This document shows, piece by piece, positions 12,001-27,000 of a DNA stretch of 64,000 bases (its first letter is position 1; every line of letters starts with the position of its first letter). Where the stretch lies: the NCBI GenBank assembly GCA_934047225.1, contig OW203992.1:10405501-10469500 (forward strand), written 5' to 3'. The notes beneath the pieces are model-generated. The model did not search any database and was not told where the DNA came from. It saw only the letters and a program-made list of their open reading frames with translations. Position numbers and translations under genes: made by a program. The stretch comes from Ypsolopha sequella (lineage: Eukaryota > Arthropoda > Insecta > Lepidoptera > Ypsolophidae).

Positions 12001-15000
12001 AAAATAAGACTGTAAAAACATTCGGTTAAAGCTGATTATTCGCGAGTATAAAATTAATTTAACGTGTATAAAAAGTAACAACGAAATTATAATACTTTTG
12101 TCGTAGTTATAGGTCCCCACAAGTTTTTAATGAAAATTGCCTTGGACCATCCACCTTAAGTCGTTGGTCCCGGCTGCATATAAGCAGTCTACCAACTGGG
12201 TTTTGTATGCAATTTTTTATTAGTAAAAAAACTCCTGTAGTGGTGAGGTGGAGTTTGCAGGCAAAATCTACTACAGGATAAAAAACAAGAAGAATTTTTA
12301 CGAATATCATTAATTTTGTCAAAACTAGGCGAGTCGCCTCGCTCCGCTCCGCTTCGCACGCGTCCCCCATAAACCTAGCACGCTGTTTCTCGTTTCGATC
12401 GTCGTCGGACCTAGCCTTGACTTTTTGTTGAAAGCCTTTCGGAAATTTCCTAACTGCAATTTAAAAATAAACAAAAAAAAAAGAAAACTTCTCATGTGGA
12501 TTCGAATCCCAAAAGTGCTCTGCCACTGCACCAACGATTCGATATCCAAACTGACGAATTAAGCGAACATATGAAAAACTCCCGTATACTTCAGCCAATC
12601 GGAGATCATATTCATTCAGTTGGTAGACTTTGCTTATATGCGTCCCGGCGGCAAGATGGTGGTTGTTGCATTTGTCCCGGCCAAAGTTGTCATTAACAAA
12701 GAGGGGACGAGCGTTACTTGCATCTGCCGAGGTTACCATAAGATCTTATGACACTGGCAATTTGCAAGTGTGCTTGGGTGTTGATGTACTTGGTGCCACA
12801 TCACAAGAACTATGTGTCCCGACAAACAAGATAGACTCAACAACGGGATTTGTTCCTTTTAGTGCTTTCTTCCTCCTTTGCACAAATATACTGATATCCC
12901 ACCTGCATAACCGTATAGTTGTGATGTGCTGGATCCCACATCACTAGAACCGTGTGTCCCGGCAAGCAAGAAGATAGACTGAGTGTCCCGGCAACCAGAC
13001 CATATGGCGTGTGACACCGAGATTTGTATCGTCTACTGCTTTCTTCCTTCTTCGGGGATGACGACCTGGGAAATTGATAATGTTATATCATAAGTATCAC
13101 TTTTTAGGATTTCCATATGGAACATTTTAAGATTTTTTGTTTTTATTTAGTTTTAGCTAATTGCCCATTTGTACAGTCCGAGCGCGAGCTCCGAGGAATC
13201 TTAAGGAATGTTGACGTAATAAGCTAGAGTTGTGATTTAGTCGATATTACGTTATCGATAGTAGCACATCTTTAGCCTCCGGGTGCATGCATTAATTATG
13301 AAATAATAATAATAATGAGTAGTATTTGCAATTGTGCATGGAAGAAAAAAAAATGTCTCATAAAATTTAATTATACTGAACTTACTAATGAACAGAATGA
13401 ACGTAAAATCCAATTAATCACTGTCGCCATCAGAAAAATCAGTACTTGAAGAACTTGATGTACTATCGTCACTCTCCTCACGTACTTCAATAATAAATGA
13501 GTCGACAACATTCTCCATTAAGCCATCCTTTTCCCAGTAATGTTCTTCCAATGCTAAGACCTAATGCCATTCCTTTTTCGGCCAAATTAAATAGCTATTT
13601 GCACACACAAAAAAAACTTTCAAAAGTAGTATTTATAGAACAAAACAACACTGCTATCGCAAAAATAAAAACAGGACTCGATAAACGTACTCTCGCGTCA
13701 AGCACAACACTGGTACTGGGAATGTGCGGGGTATGGAGTGACGGTCGGGCGAGGCGCACGCCCGCCCGCTTCCTCAGCCTCCGATTCCTCGGAGCTCGCA
13801 CGCGGACTGTATATCCGTAAATTAAAAAAAATTGCCTATTTACTATTTAGTAAATTGGTTTTAATTCCCACCTGCCATCGCTATCATCTTCTCTGCTCTT
13901 TTCTCCTTCTTCCACTTTCTTTTCCAATTCTTTCTTCAACTCCTGTATATGCTGTTGTAGAATTGCTCTCTCGTTTTCTAAAGTCGCCATCTGGAAAAAC
14001 ATTGTTATCGATATGAGACAATTTTAACTCTTTGTATCCCACGTGTAAACATACGTGAAATGTTTTATCTTCAATATTTAAAGTGCCTCTCCTCCAAGGT
14101 CCACCAAGATGGGGCGTCCTGTACACGTGTATAGTATTGTATATTATTTAATTTAGTACTTCTTGACATTTGCTACAATTTTATTATTTAAACTTAGACA
14201 TTTTATTTCTGTTTATCAAATTTCTTTCGTCGTATTATTTTTAAAGTTGTCTTTTTTTTGTAAGATTTTTATGACTGTTTTGTTTTAGGGTATGATTTGG
14301 TAAACTTATTTGTGTACCATGTTTGGTTTATGTTGCAAATAATTATGATTTGATTTGATTTGATATAAATGGTTTTGAGGTTTTACACTGCTTTTCATTA
14401 TCTACGCTATTACAACTAAACGAAGTTTCACACCCAAGGTAGGGAAAAAACGCATTTTTATTTTATTAAACGCAAGTCCTATCTATCAAAAATGATATAA
14501 CTTGTACATTCACGGGTATTTACCTGAGACTTGAGCAAGCTATCAACGTCCGTGGTCTCAGGGTCTGTGAGCTGCTGTATCGTCTCCTTGTACTTGGTGC
14601 ACTCCCTCGTCAGGTGCATCTCTCTCTCCCGAAGCAGCTCCAACTGACGGTCCTTCTCGGAGAGGAGGCGCCGGGTCACGTCGTTTATTGTTACCTGGGC
14701 AAACAATTGTTAGTTTACATATTGATTGCTTACAGGGCTTTATCAATGAATGAATTGAAATGAAATGAAATATATTTATTTATGTAATGTGGATATGCAT
14801 GAGATACACTTATTGCAGGTCAGTTTTATTGTAATATAATTAAATAATCTATGTCTAATAGTTTTATATAATAATGTTATAAATATTTTTTTTTACTCGC
14901 GTTGGGCCAAAACCTTATAAAGGGTTAAAAAACAAAGACCTGAACAAATTTAGAAAAAGTTGGTAAAATCAAAAGTATGTAGATTGATTGAAGGACTGAT

Positions 15001-18000
15001 TTTTTTTTGGAATTGTTGCGTTGTATATAATAAACGACACATAAATAATTTAAAAAAACAAAAAAAATAATTTTCTCTTGGTGCTTGTGTAAAATAAATA
15101 AATAAATTCTAATTTACAAAACCTATAATAGCATCCACACTAAGGGGAAAAGTCTTTACAGTTCGAGTCATCTAAGTTGATAGGTGACCTAATAGTAACT
15201 GCGGTAGAGGTGACAAACTATCTAAACAAGACTGATTTTGACACTAAAACTGAACTAGTACAATTTAATTTGTATATTTTACCTGTTTCTCGACCTCAAA
15301 CTTAGACTTCTCCTCTTGCATCTTCTTCTGCCAATCTCTCTCGCAGTTCTCCAGCGCTTCTCTTACCGCCTCTTCTTTCTCCACTTCAGCGTTTTCCTTG
15401 GTCTGCATCACAATAGCGTTGTGGCTTGATATCTCTATGACGTCAGTTCGCTCGATCTTTTCCAGAGATGACTCCGAAGGTGATCTGTCCATGTTTGTTA
15501 ACGCTACTAGGCGGAACCTGTGGATGGAAATTAGGCTTTATTGAATATATTTAGGAGTGATTTTTTATTGTAAATAGTAAATACCAAGTTATATATTACT
15601 TGAGTTAAACTGTTCTCTTATTCAAAGTTATTGCGATTAAATTTGTAAATAACGATTTCGATTTTACTTGTTTCTTTGTGAGCCTAGTATGCCCGGTATG
15701 ACTTTGATACCATGAAAACATCTCCCTTTCGTTGAGTTTCATACTACGTCAAAATCGTATGGAATCTGGGAAACCGCTCCAAGCGGACAGTAGCGGAACT
15801 TACAGCTACGTATGGCAACTAAGTTTAGTTTTAAACTCAACGAAAGGGAGATGTTTTCATGCTTAGGCTACAGCGGATCTACCACGTAATTCTGATTTTC
15901 ATCAACATCAATTTGAGATTGAAATTTGACGTGCGTGCAACGACGCCCGCCTAACATGCCATCTCTTTTGCACGCGTTAAATTTCGCATACATTTGCTTG
16001 AAGTTGATACAAATCAGAATTACGTGGTAGACCCGCAGGTCAGCCAATAACTAAACAATAAGAAAAAGAATTATCAGTTATGTCTACATATGTTATTTCA
16101 AGCTATTTGGTGGAACGAAACACTTCATAAAGCTTGATAAACTAACATAAATAACATTATTTACTATATATAAATATATTTTTAGGGTTCCATACCCAAA
16201 GGGCAAATCGGAGCCCTAATGTCACTCCGCTGTCCGTCTGTCTGTATGTCTGTCCGTATGTCAAGGGTATTTAGCTCGTAAGGGGAATGAGATAGAAAGC
16301 AGAAAATTTATGTTGTGTAAAATGTTGTCCCAAAACCGAATTTTGAATTTAAAATGTAATTAAATTATTTTTCACTCATACATGAAAAGGGAACTGAAAA
16401 AAAATTTTTTTTTTACCCTTGTATGTGGAGTGTCATTGTCTAGAGCTCATTAAGTAGAGTATAAAGATATATATATATTTTTTTACCCTTGTATGTGGAG
16501 TGTCATTGTCTAGAGCTCATTAAGTAGAGTATAAAGATATATATATATTTTTTTACCCTTGTATGTGGAGTGTCATTGTCTAGAGCTCATTAAGTAGAGT
16601 ATAAAGATATATATTTTTTTTTTTACCCTTGTATGTGGAGTGTCATTGTCTAGAGCTCAAGTAGAGTATAAAGATATATATATATTTTTTTACCCTTGTA
16701 TGTGGAGTGTCATTGTCTAGAGCTCATTAAGTAGAGTATAAAGATATATATATATATTTTTTTACCCTTGTATGTGGAGTGTCATTGTCTAGAGCTCATT
16801 AAGTAGAGTATAAAGATATATATATTTTTTTTACCCTTGTATGTGGAGTGTCATTGTCTAGAGCTCATTAAGTAGAGTATAAAGATATATATATATTTTT
16901 TTACCCTTGTATGTGGAGTGTCATTGTCTAGAGCTCATTAAGTAGAGTATAAAAATATATATATATATATATTTTTGCGATCTCTCCAAGGCGTTTGATT
17001 GCGTCAATCACGAAATTCTTTTAATGAAACTCTCTTATTACGGCATTAATAACAATAACCTTAAATTGATACAGTCTTATTTAACAAATAGAAAGCAGCA
17101 AGTTGAAGTAAACGGAGTTAGATCAAAAGGCTCTTCCGTCCAAATGGGTGTTCCGCAAGGATCCATATTAGGCCCATTCCTTTTCCTTGTTTATGTGAAC
17201 GACTTACCATACTATATAGAAAAAGTAGCTGAAATTGTTATGTTTGCTGACGACACATCACTGATTTTTGATGTCGTTAAGGGAAACATTGATGCAAACA
17301 ATATAAACACTGCCCTCATATATACCAAAAAATGGTTCTCTGTAAATAATTTATCACTAAATGCATCTAAAACAAATTTAATAAGGTTTACTCTTAGGTG
17401 TAATCAAGTATCTAGCTTGATTAATATCGAAACTGAAACACTACCATTCCAGAACAAAACAAAATTTCTTGGCTTGGTTCTGGACTCTAAATTAAGATGG
17501 CATGAACATATTGACCAACTGTCAAAAAGATTAAGTTCAGCAGTGTTTGCCATACGCAACATAAGAAAACTAACTGACGTTGAAACTGCCAAAACAGTAT
17601 ATTTTAGCTATTTTCATAGCATTATGTCTTATGGGATATTGTTGTGGGGTAATGCAGCAGATGCAAATCGTGTATTTATTTTGCAAAAGAGAGCGGTTCG
17701 GGCGTTGCTTAAACTGTCATCACGCCAAAGTCTTAGAGAGATTTTTAGGGAAGTAAATATTATAACAATGCCAAGTCTTTACATATATTGCTGTATTATG
17801 TATGCTAGGAAAAATCTCGGAATGTATACTCAGCACAAGGACATTCACAATTATTGGACTAGAAATAGGAATAAATTGATTGTGCCTCACACAAGATTGA
17901 CTAAAGTTTGTAAAAGCTTTGTTGTAAATAGCATTAAAATGTATAATAAAGTTCCGAAACTCATTCAAGAAAAAAATGAGAAACATTTTAAAAACAGTAT

Positions 18001-21000
18001 AAAATTACTCTTGACGAAAAAGTCCTACTATAGTGTAGATGCCTATTTAGATGACAAAGATCTTATGGTTGGCTAGAATTGAACAAAAATTGTAAGAATT
18101 AAATTTTTATCTATTTTAACAATTTATGTTTTTCTAATTTATGGTTAATTTTATTTTATTTTATTGTTATGACATTTCTATTGAATGTTATTTTTCAATT
18201 TTTATTTTTTTATTTTTTTTGTGTTTTAGTACGTAAGATTTATTTCAATATTGTAACTTTGACGTGTATAAGTGTGCTTTAACTGCTCCTATATACTTAA
18301 TAAACGCTTTGACTTTGACTTTGAATTTGACTATTTTTTTTTTTACCCTTGTATGTGGAGTGTCATTGTCTAGAGCTCATTAAGTAGAGTATAAAGATAT
18401 ATATATTTTTTTTTACCCTTGTATGTGGAGTGTCATTGTCTAGAGCTCATTAAGTAGAGTATAAAGATATATATATATTTTTTTACCCTTGTATGTGGAG
18501 TGTCATTGTCTAGAGCTCATTAAGTAGAGTATAAAGATATATATATATATTTTTACCCTTGTATGTGGAGTGTCATTGTCTAGAGCTCATTAAGTAGAGT
18601 ATAAAGATATATATTTTTTTTTACCCTTGTATGTGGAGTGTCATTGTCTAGAGCTCATTAAGTAGAGTATAAAGATATATATTTTTTTTTTTACCCTTGT
18701 ATGTGGAGTGTCATTGTCTAGAGCTCATTAAGTAGAGTATAAAGATATATATATTTTTTTTACCCTTGTATGTGGAGTGTCATTGTCTAGAGCTCATTAA
18801 GTAGAGTATAAAGATATATATATTTTTTTTACCCTTGTATGTGGAGTGTCATTGTCTAGAGCTCATTAAGTAGAGTATAAAGATATATATATTTTTTTAT
18901 CCTAAATGAGGAGCTATCAAAGTTGCCATTTTTAGACCATTTCTGTTACGGGGTCTATCTCAAAGACCAAAGCAGTTGGAAATTTGAAATTTCTTTATAT
19001 TATGTACCATATGCTGTATTTAAACAACAAATACTAAAAACGGCGATTTATAATGTAGTTTTAGGGTTACGTTCCCGAATACTCAATCAACTTAATTTTA
19101 CAGTTTTTGTCTGACAGAATTAGAGCATTACCTAAAATTAAATAAATATCAAGATATAATAACTACATAGTTTGTAATAATTGGTCATATGTACAGAACT
19201 CGAAAAGAGCGAGGCCCGACTTGCACTTGGCTGGTTTTTTTAGTGATGATATCTCGAGACAGGTAAAGTATAGTAAACTGAACAATGCTGAAAAATTATT
19301 GAGTACTCGCCTCGACCGTAAAGACTCAATTTCAGCCTTATAATCCTGGTGCATTTTTTCCTGTAAATCCTTCAACTCTTTCTGCTTTTGTACTTCTGCT
19401 TCTTCTAACTTCACTTCAAACTCTTTTATCTCTTCTCGAGTCTTCTCTAAGAAATCTTTTGTACCTTGATGCTCTTTTTCTACTCTTTCTAGACCTTTCT
19501 GGTATTCTAGTTTTAGATATTCTTTATCACATTTTAAATTGTCTATGACTTCATCTTTTTTGCTTAGATCAGTTTTTAGATCATTTAGTTCCAACTCATG
19601 GTCTACGGTCAACCTTTGGGTTTGCTCGCGGAATTTGATAGCGTTTTCTTCGTTACTTCTCTCCCAAGCCTGCAGTATCTCTATATATTTGCCTGTTATG
19701 AACTTCTTTTGGTCATCCATGTCATTTTTAAGTCGCGCCAGCTCTTCTCTTATGAATAGAACATTTACTTTACATAATTCGAACAATTTTATTAAGAAGT
19801 CTTGTAATTTGTCTATGTTTATTTTATGTGTGTCCATATTGTCCTGAAATATCAAATAACATTTATTATTATTTTAGTCTTGCTAATACATTAAGTTTAA
19901 AATATAATATTAAATAGTGATATAAACAACAATAGCATATGAGATGAAATACATAATAATTATCCTGATAAATACAAAGGTATTGCAGACATAAATGATG
20001 AATGATTGTCACAAGCGCTAAATAGTGTTATAAGATTTATATTCAGCCTACGGTTGCTATAGAATGGGCCGGTGATGACAGGAGCAACTAAAACTATTTT
20101 ACTTGTCCACTCGGATAAGATCTCTTACTACATTCAGGGAGTAAATTTTAAATAAGGAGCTTAATTTACTAATAGTATTGAACAACTTTTTGCAAAAAAA
20201 CGCGCTATTAATGAAAGGATGGACCAAATTGGCGTAGCTAGGCGTGGCAGGGGTGGCCACGCCTCCCCCCCAGAAAACTCAGTGCCCCTCCCCAGAAAAA
20301 TCGATTAAATATATTTAAGTTACACCAAGCAAGCATAAGAGTGAGTTAAAGCTTAAAGGAAATTTCATTTTGTATGTGTTAATTTTCGATTCCTATGGAA
20401 ATCCCATTTTAATAAACCATAATTTTGAACAAAATCATTTTGTGTCAGGCTGGCCCCTACTAGGCCATCCATGCCCTCCCCCCTGACAAAACTCTGGCTA
20501 CGCCAACAGCAGAATATCTGGTTGGAATCGGCGAAAGAAGAAAACATAGACGACTCGTTTCTAAGAAAGTGTCATTCGAAAATGGCACCAGAAACTGAAA
20601 AGGGCAAGAGGCTCATGACTGGTTCGTACTGTTGTCATGCGACACTAGGTTAGCTTTATTGGCCGACTTAAAGACACAACGCTATTGGAGCCGGGTCATT
20701 TTTCAGCTCTAATCAGACTTCTATGTTTTTTCGTTCACCGGTTTGAATAAATACCAGGTCTATTACACTAAATATCAAAAAAGGTATCTTAAATTAAAAC
20801 AAGACATAAAATTAACGAGTGCAAAAGAAGAGTAACTATAGACACGACCAAACACTCCCAATCAACCCCTCTTTCGATCTTATCCGCGTGGCAACACTAC
20901 AGGACCAAGTAAAAAACCTGCTCATCCCGGCCCCATTCCAAGCTTGAAGGTAGAGACTCCTCGATGTAAAACTCTGAGTGCTCAAACATTGCCCCCTCGA

Positions 21001-24000
21001 CGTCATCGGGGGCCCCCCGGGGGCTCTCGGGGGCCTCCAGGATTATCGGCAAGGTTCGCACCTCGGTTACCGTGGAAACCGCCATGGTATCGGGGACGCA
21101 GGTTGTGGAAATGTCGACCTTGTGTTTCTCTGTAGTGCTCTGTCGGCTGAGACGTTCGAAATCACCAGTCTCGGTTTCCGAGTCGAATCCTCTGTGCGAA
21201 TAAAGTTATTGATGTTATTATACCTTGTCAACTTCATGCCTACCGCGACCACGGGGTATAGGGGTTGGTGGGCGGGGTCTCGGAGGGGATGTGGATAGTG
21301 TGGCGGGAGGGTGAGCGAGCATGACGCGTGGGTCGGACCACGGCGGATGGCCAGTCGCCGGGGAGGTCGCTCCATAGATAAGGGTAGCATAAACCGATGT
21401 ATAATGGATCTCTTTTGTAGACTCTATGATATTTTTAAGTTGTCAATGTCATACTTGTGTACTTGGAATGCCTTGCGCACGGCCCTGCACACTAAGTCGC
21501 GTGCTACCTCGTACCCGCCAACCCCTGTACCCCGGGGGCGCGGTAGGCACGAAGTTGAGAACCTATAGTATTGTGAATTCAATTCGTGTGTCACAAACAG
21601 GGATAGGATAATCTTATCGATATATACCTAATGTTGGAAAAATCCTTGAAAAAGTTTGTAGGTGTGGAGTCGGCTTCTTAAAATATTATTTATTTTGATA
21701 GTAAAAATTATGGAAATTACGGCATTGCTTAAAACGTTTCGATGATGTACCTAATACTCAATAGATGTTACCGTGAATGTATATTATTCAGAAATTGTAT
21801 AAAATTCCTAAGAAATTTATAAACAGCCAAGCTGATTTATCTATTTATTTATTTTATTTTTGGTCGGCCTTCTGTTTTGCCTTTTGCTCTGTTCGGCCTA
21901 AATAAGCGTGGCATTTTATAAATTTCTTGGGAACTGTATTCAATTCCTGTTTATTTTATTTCATTTATTTATTTATTTAGATTGCCGGTAATATATCTAT
22001 TAAGTATTACATTATCGTAACGTTTTAAGTAATTCCGTAATTCCGAGATTTTTACTATCAAAATAATATTAAATATAAGAAGCCGACCCCACACCTACAA
22101 ACTTACTCAGTTTTTCCAACTTTAGGTATATATCTATTCGATTATCCTATCCCTGGTCATGAGTCATGAAACAACGGAATATAATAATAGCTTACTTTTC
22201 AAGATCCGCCTGAACCTCGACGTCTTTGTCTTCATACTCCAATGTCCCGAACCTAAAATACCAAGTCAATATGCTTAACACATGGTATGCGTGATTAATA
22301 GTTATTTAAGATACACGTGCGGAAAGTAAGGTTTTATACGAATAACTGCCAAATTGAAAACACGAGCGCAGCGAGTGTTTTCATTGGCACGCATTCGGAT
22401 AAAAATCTTTTACGCTCAAGTATCTTACAACATTTTTCAATGCATTTTGCGAGGAAATACAACAAAAAAATAAGTATAATAAAGAATGGTGTTTATCATC
22501 ATTCAATTATTGCTAGAGCGCGCATACTTATAAATAATTGTTTTTTTTGGACAGCAAAACCTCCTTGCATCTTTGTAATTTTTTAAATTTTATGACTTGC
22601 ACCATGCACCACAGAGTCAAAAACTTTAAAGAATTACTTTATTTCACGCGTGAAATAAAGGATTTCAGTACTGTTTTATTTCACGCGTGAAATAAAGAGT
22701 CGGTTTCCGCATAATTTTGTTACACAAAAAAGAAAACTTTACGAGCAACTGCATTGAAAAAATATAAAAATGGAATCATGTTTCGATCCTTATCTAAACA
22801 GACGAGTGCTTAAATATAAATAATGTTTCATCACTAATGCTCTGAAAACAAGTTGTATTTAACTCAGCAGGAGCAGGTGGTAGAGCTGATGCCGGGCTCG
22901 ACTGTGGAGGTATCACCATCTTACTTGGAGACCCCCTCGAAGTTATTCGGGGGAGAGTAAGAGGACTGCTCACAGGCAAAAAACCAGGAGGCCCACCATG
23001 CCTGGGACCGATGGATGGCGGTATATCCATCCCTAATAGCCGGGCCTTATATGGAACAGACTGGTGACGGGCAGCGGCGTCGCTGGTGCGAGGGTTCCGG
23101 CCCCGCGCTCACCAACCCGCCTGCCCAGCGTGTGTGAGCATGGGCAATTCTTCCAGGATGACCGCCGGGAGTGGCAAAGTCCTGGAAAGGCTTATGTCCA
23201 GCAGTGGACGAACTAGGCTGATGGATACGGAAAATAAATGCGATTTACAAGCGTACTGAGGTAAGTAAATTTGAAAATCGACCGAGGCTCCTTTCTTGGT
23301 TTTGTGGGACAAGACCTCATTTGAGGCAAGACCCCGGCAAGACGCTTAAAAGTGACACAATAAATTGTTTTTTTTTTTTAATTAAACGATCGCACTGGCC
23401 AGCAAGAAAATAGCATGAAAACAAAATGAATAAATAAAATTGGCGCTACGCAAATTTTGTTGAAAACGTTGTGGGAAATATATTTTTAACGAACAAAATT
23501 CAAGTGTTAATAATGATTTTGATTTGACGCCTGAATCGATAAAACTACAGGCAAAGGCAATCGTAGAAAACCTTTTACCTCCGATTTCAAACGAGAGATA
23601 TTTGAGAACCAAAGACGATTTTGTCAAGTGGCCGATTGAAAAGAAGTTAAATCTTTGTCGGAAAGTGTACATTTTGTAAGTTGTTTTTTATTTCCTCGCA
23701 TTAGTGATGAAAAGTAGAGGATTGCGTTCGGGTGTAAGTAATCAATTACACCCTCGAACCATACGTAGGGCGGCTGATATGTAATCTCCTTGGTCAGAAA
23801 TATATACAAAAATAATGCTGGCTGGTATGGATTTATATTCGTTTGTTATTCTATTTTCAAAATGTATTACATTCATTTGTTTATTGCATCACGTTTATTT
23901 GTCTCCTACAATTGTTTCGAACATGTCGGTAGAAAAAGTGAAAATGGATAAAATCGAGCAGCGTGCGGTGATTAAGTTTTTGACTAAAGAAGGGAATACG

Positions 24001-27000
24001 CCTTCGGAGATCAGACAGCGTATGTCACGTGTGTTTGGCAGTTCGTGATCTTCCAAATTTGTTATAAAGTTTTGGTCAAGGCAGTTTAAATTAGGTCGTG
24101 AGAGCCTCGAAGATGATCCTCGTAGCGGAAGACCAGTTTCGGCCGTCACCGATGAAAATGTAGCCAGGGTGAAAAAAAAATATATTAGAGGACCGACGAG
24201 TGAAGCAGTGGGAGATACCTAGAGATGTGGGCGTCAGTAAAGAGCGAGTCAATGAAATAATTCATGAGCATTTGAACATGTCCAAGGTTAGTGCACGTTG
24301 GGTCCCTAGAATGTTGACTGCATTTGACATGGAGAGGCGTGTCAAATATTGCGAAGAGTTTTTGGACATGAGTCGAGGGAAAGAGGAAGAAATAATTTCT
24401 AGAATTGTAACATGTGATGAGACTTGGATTCGACAATGGGACCCGGAAAGTAAGCAAGAGTCGTTACAGTGGAAATTTAAGGATGAGAAGCCGCCTCGGA
24501 AATTTAAGGTCTGTCCATCGGCCGGTAAACTTATGGCTACAATCTTTTGGGACACAGAAGGGATTTTGCTCATAGATTATTTACCGAAAAAAACTACAAT
24601 GAATGCTGATTATTACTCAAACTTATTATATCAACTAAGAGAGACAATAAAAGAAAAACGGCGAGGTAAACTAAGCAAAGGAATTCTGATTTTGCACGAT
24701 AACGCACCAGTGCATACCGCACGCACAACAAAGCTAGCAATTAAAGACAATGGCTTCGAAACCATTGACCACCCCCCCTTATTGTCCAGATCTAGCCCCC
24801 TGTGACTATTTTCTGTTTAGACTTCTCAAGAAAGACCTCAGGCGACGAAGATTTATGACCGATGACGAAATGAAGGCAGCGGTTTCTGACTATTTTGACG
24901 ACAAACCGTTTTTTTTTTTTTTTAATGGCTTAAATTCAATATTTGAAAAATTTAATAAGTGCATTTTACTAGCAAAGGACTATATAGAAAAATAAAAAAA
25001 AACTATCCAGTTACGTCTTTTCTTTCATAGTTAGGTAGGTTACTTTTCAGCCTCCCCTCGTAAGCACCCTCGCTCGCGCGTAATTGATGACTTACCTACC
25101 TTGTATAACAATCTACTAAGAAATCGAAACTTTCGCGTTTATAATCAGGAATGATTGTTTAAACAAATTCAAGCAAGTAAAAATTTTAATATACTTTATT
25201 ACACGCGAAAATTTCGAAAAATATTTTGCGTCTTTCTTTGTACTTTTATTGCATTTTCAAAAGCATGTGCAGCCTAATTATTTCAAGCCAATGGGGATCC
25301 ACACTGCCTAATTATCCCTGTAGATGGCGCATCGTCGATCCGGCCATGAAAATCTGTCAAGTCAGTACATTGTTGTGGTTTTTTTTTGTGATTTTCTATT
25401 AATTTCTTATAATTATGCTTTTGTATGCCTTACCAGGTTGCTTTAATTTATTCCCGAAAAACCCCGTCTTGAAAATTAATAACATAAAAACAATAACAAA
25501 TATATAACATATTGGAATACATAAGAGGAAGTCAAAAACGGGAGATATTGGAAAAAGAGTATCGGAAAACCGGAACACAGTCAACAACAAAGTTGTCGGA
25601 CCGTAGTATTTATTGGCCGGACCTATGCTAGCGCCATCTGTTATTAGCTTAGCCTGTGGATAACCATTGAATTAAACTGCTGATTGTTAAACAAGGAATC
25701 GTTACTACGACTTTGATTTCATTAACGAACCCAAAAAACAGGTTTAACACATAAACAATTCCTTCAGTTTACTTACCTTTGATGGAAAAACTTGACAGTA
25801 TCGTCCATCTTACAATCGGGCACGTTCGCCGCGAGCTCGGGAAAGTTCGTGGCGACATACTCGACGTCCGTTTCCGTCAGTTTGGGCAGTCTCGCGTCGA
25901 AGTGCGCCGGCGCTTGAGTCGCGAATGCCGGCGGGAGCTCTGACATACCCGGGAACAGAGACTTGAGGAAATGCCCGTGGAATAAAGTGTTGAATTCTTG
26001 TCGCCGGTTTACTTCCTCTTCGTGGATTCTGATGAGGTGGGACGCTAGGTCCGTGGCCCACTGTCGGAAATATACTTGTTACTTCACTCGTATATCTTTG
26101 AGATACAATGCAACAAGGCTCTTTTGGCGTATGGGTTGGTCGTGGCCAAAATCGGAACTAACGCCGTTGTCCTAATAAAACGTAACTCTTGTTTCACAGC
26201 TGCGCCTCCAGTCAATGTCATCCACGCGCCAAAAGAGCCTTATCGCTAGTTTATTCTCGAATAGAAATTATAATCAACTCTCATTATCTTTACGTAACGA
26301 GAGTTTTGCTTTAATAATGTGCATTCGATTCGGCCTCAAATTAGTAACGGAGAGCTAGAAATTATTCGTAAGTTTATATGCAAGCGTGGTATGATCAATG
26401 TGCCGCGTATACGTCGCAAACGATATCGATGGGAATCACTTAACTTAAGGTTAAACGTCAGTCACTCGGTACAAAGTGCACAACTTAACTTTGTTTTTGT
26501 TGTTAAGAAGTTTAACGTTGAAAAGATGTTGGTCTGTGGCAATTCACGACAATATTTCAGTATAAGTTAGGTTTATAAATCAACAACTTGAAATTTAATG
26601 CACAATTAGCCATAAGTTGGTCGAAACAGACTTAAAACAGCATTTTAAGCTTGTTTCGACAAAATCGTGACTAATTGCGCATTTAATTTCTAACTGTTTT
26701 GATTTATAAACCTAACTTATACTGAACTATTGGCGTGAATTGCTACAGACCAATATCTTTATAAAATTTAACTTCCTACAAAGAAAAACAAATTTAAGTG
26801 ATGCTCTTTGTAACGAGCGATTGACGTTTAACTTTAAATGCTTGATTTCACAGCGTAATATTTAGATATAAGTTTATTCTGCGATTCCCTTGAAATTCTC
26901 CAACTCTACGTTTAGCTCATTTGACGCAACAGTAATTTTTAACTTTTAACATGTGCAAGTACAGAAAGGCAGCAATCAAAAAGATCACCTTCAAGAATGC

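Larger units (their letters stand above)
16183..19245. mobile_element. Composite lepidopteran repeat carrying a tandem array and a retrotransposon
   Basis: Begins AGGGTTCCATACCCAAAGGG and CACTCCGCTGTCCGTCTGTC, and ends near ACTTGCACTTGGCTGG. A simpler copy at 48438-48945 has the same order of blocks (TCTAGAGCTCATT, then TGTACCATATGCTGTATTTA) but only one to two of the internal units. Confidence 0.6.

Noticed and set aside
16401..18897. Regular repeats considered as a CRISPR-like array.
   Set aside because: Units are directly adjacent with no unique spacers, in an animal intron; it is an ordinary tandem repeat.
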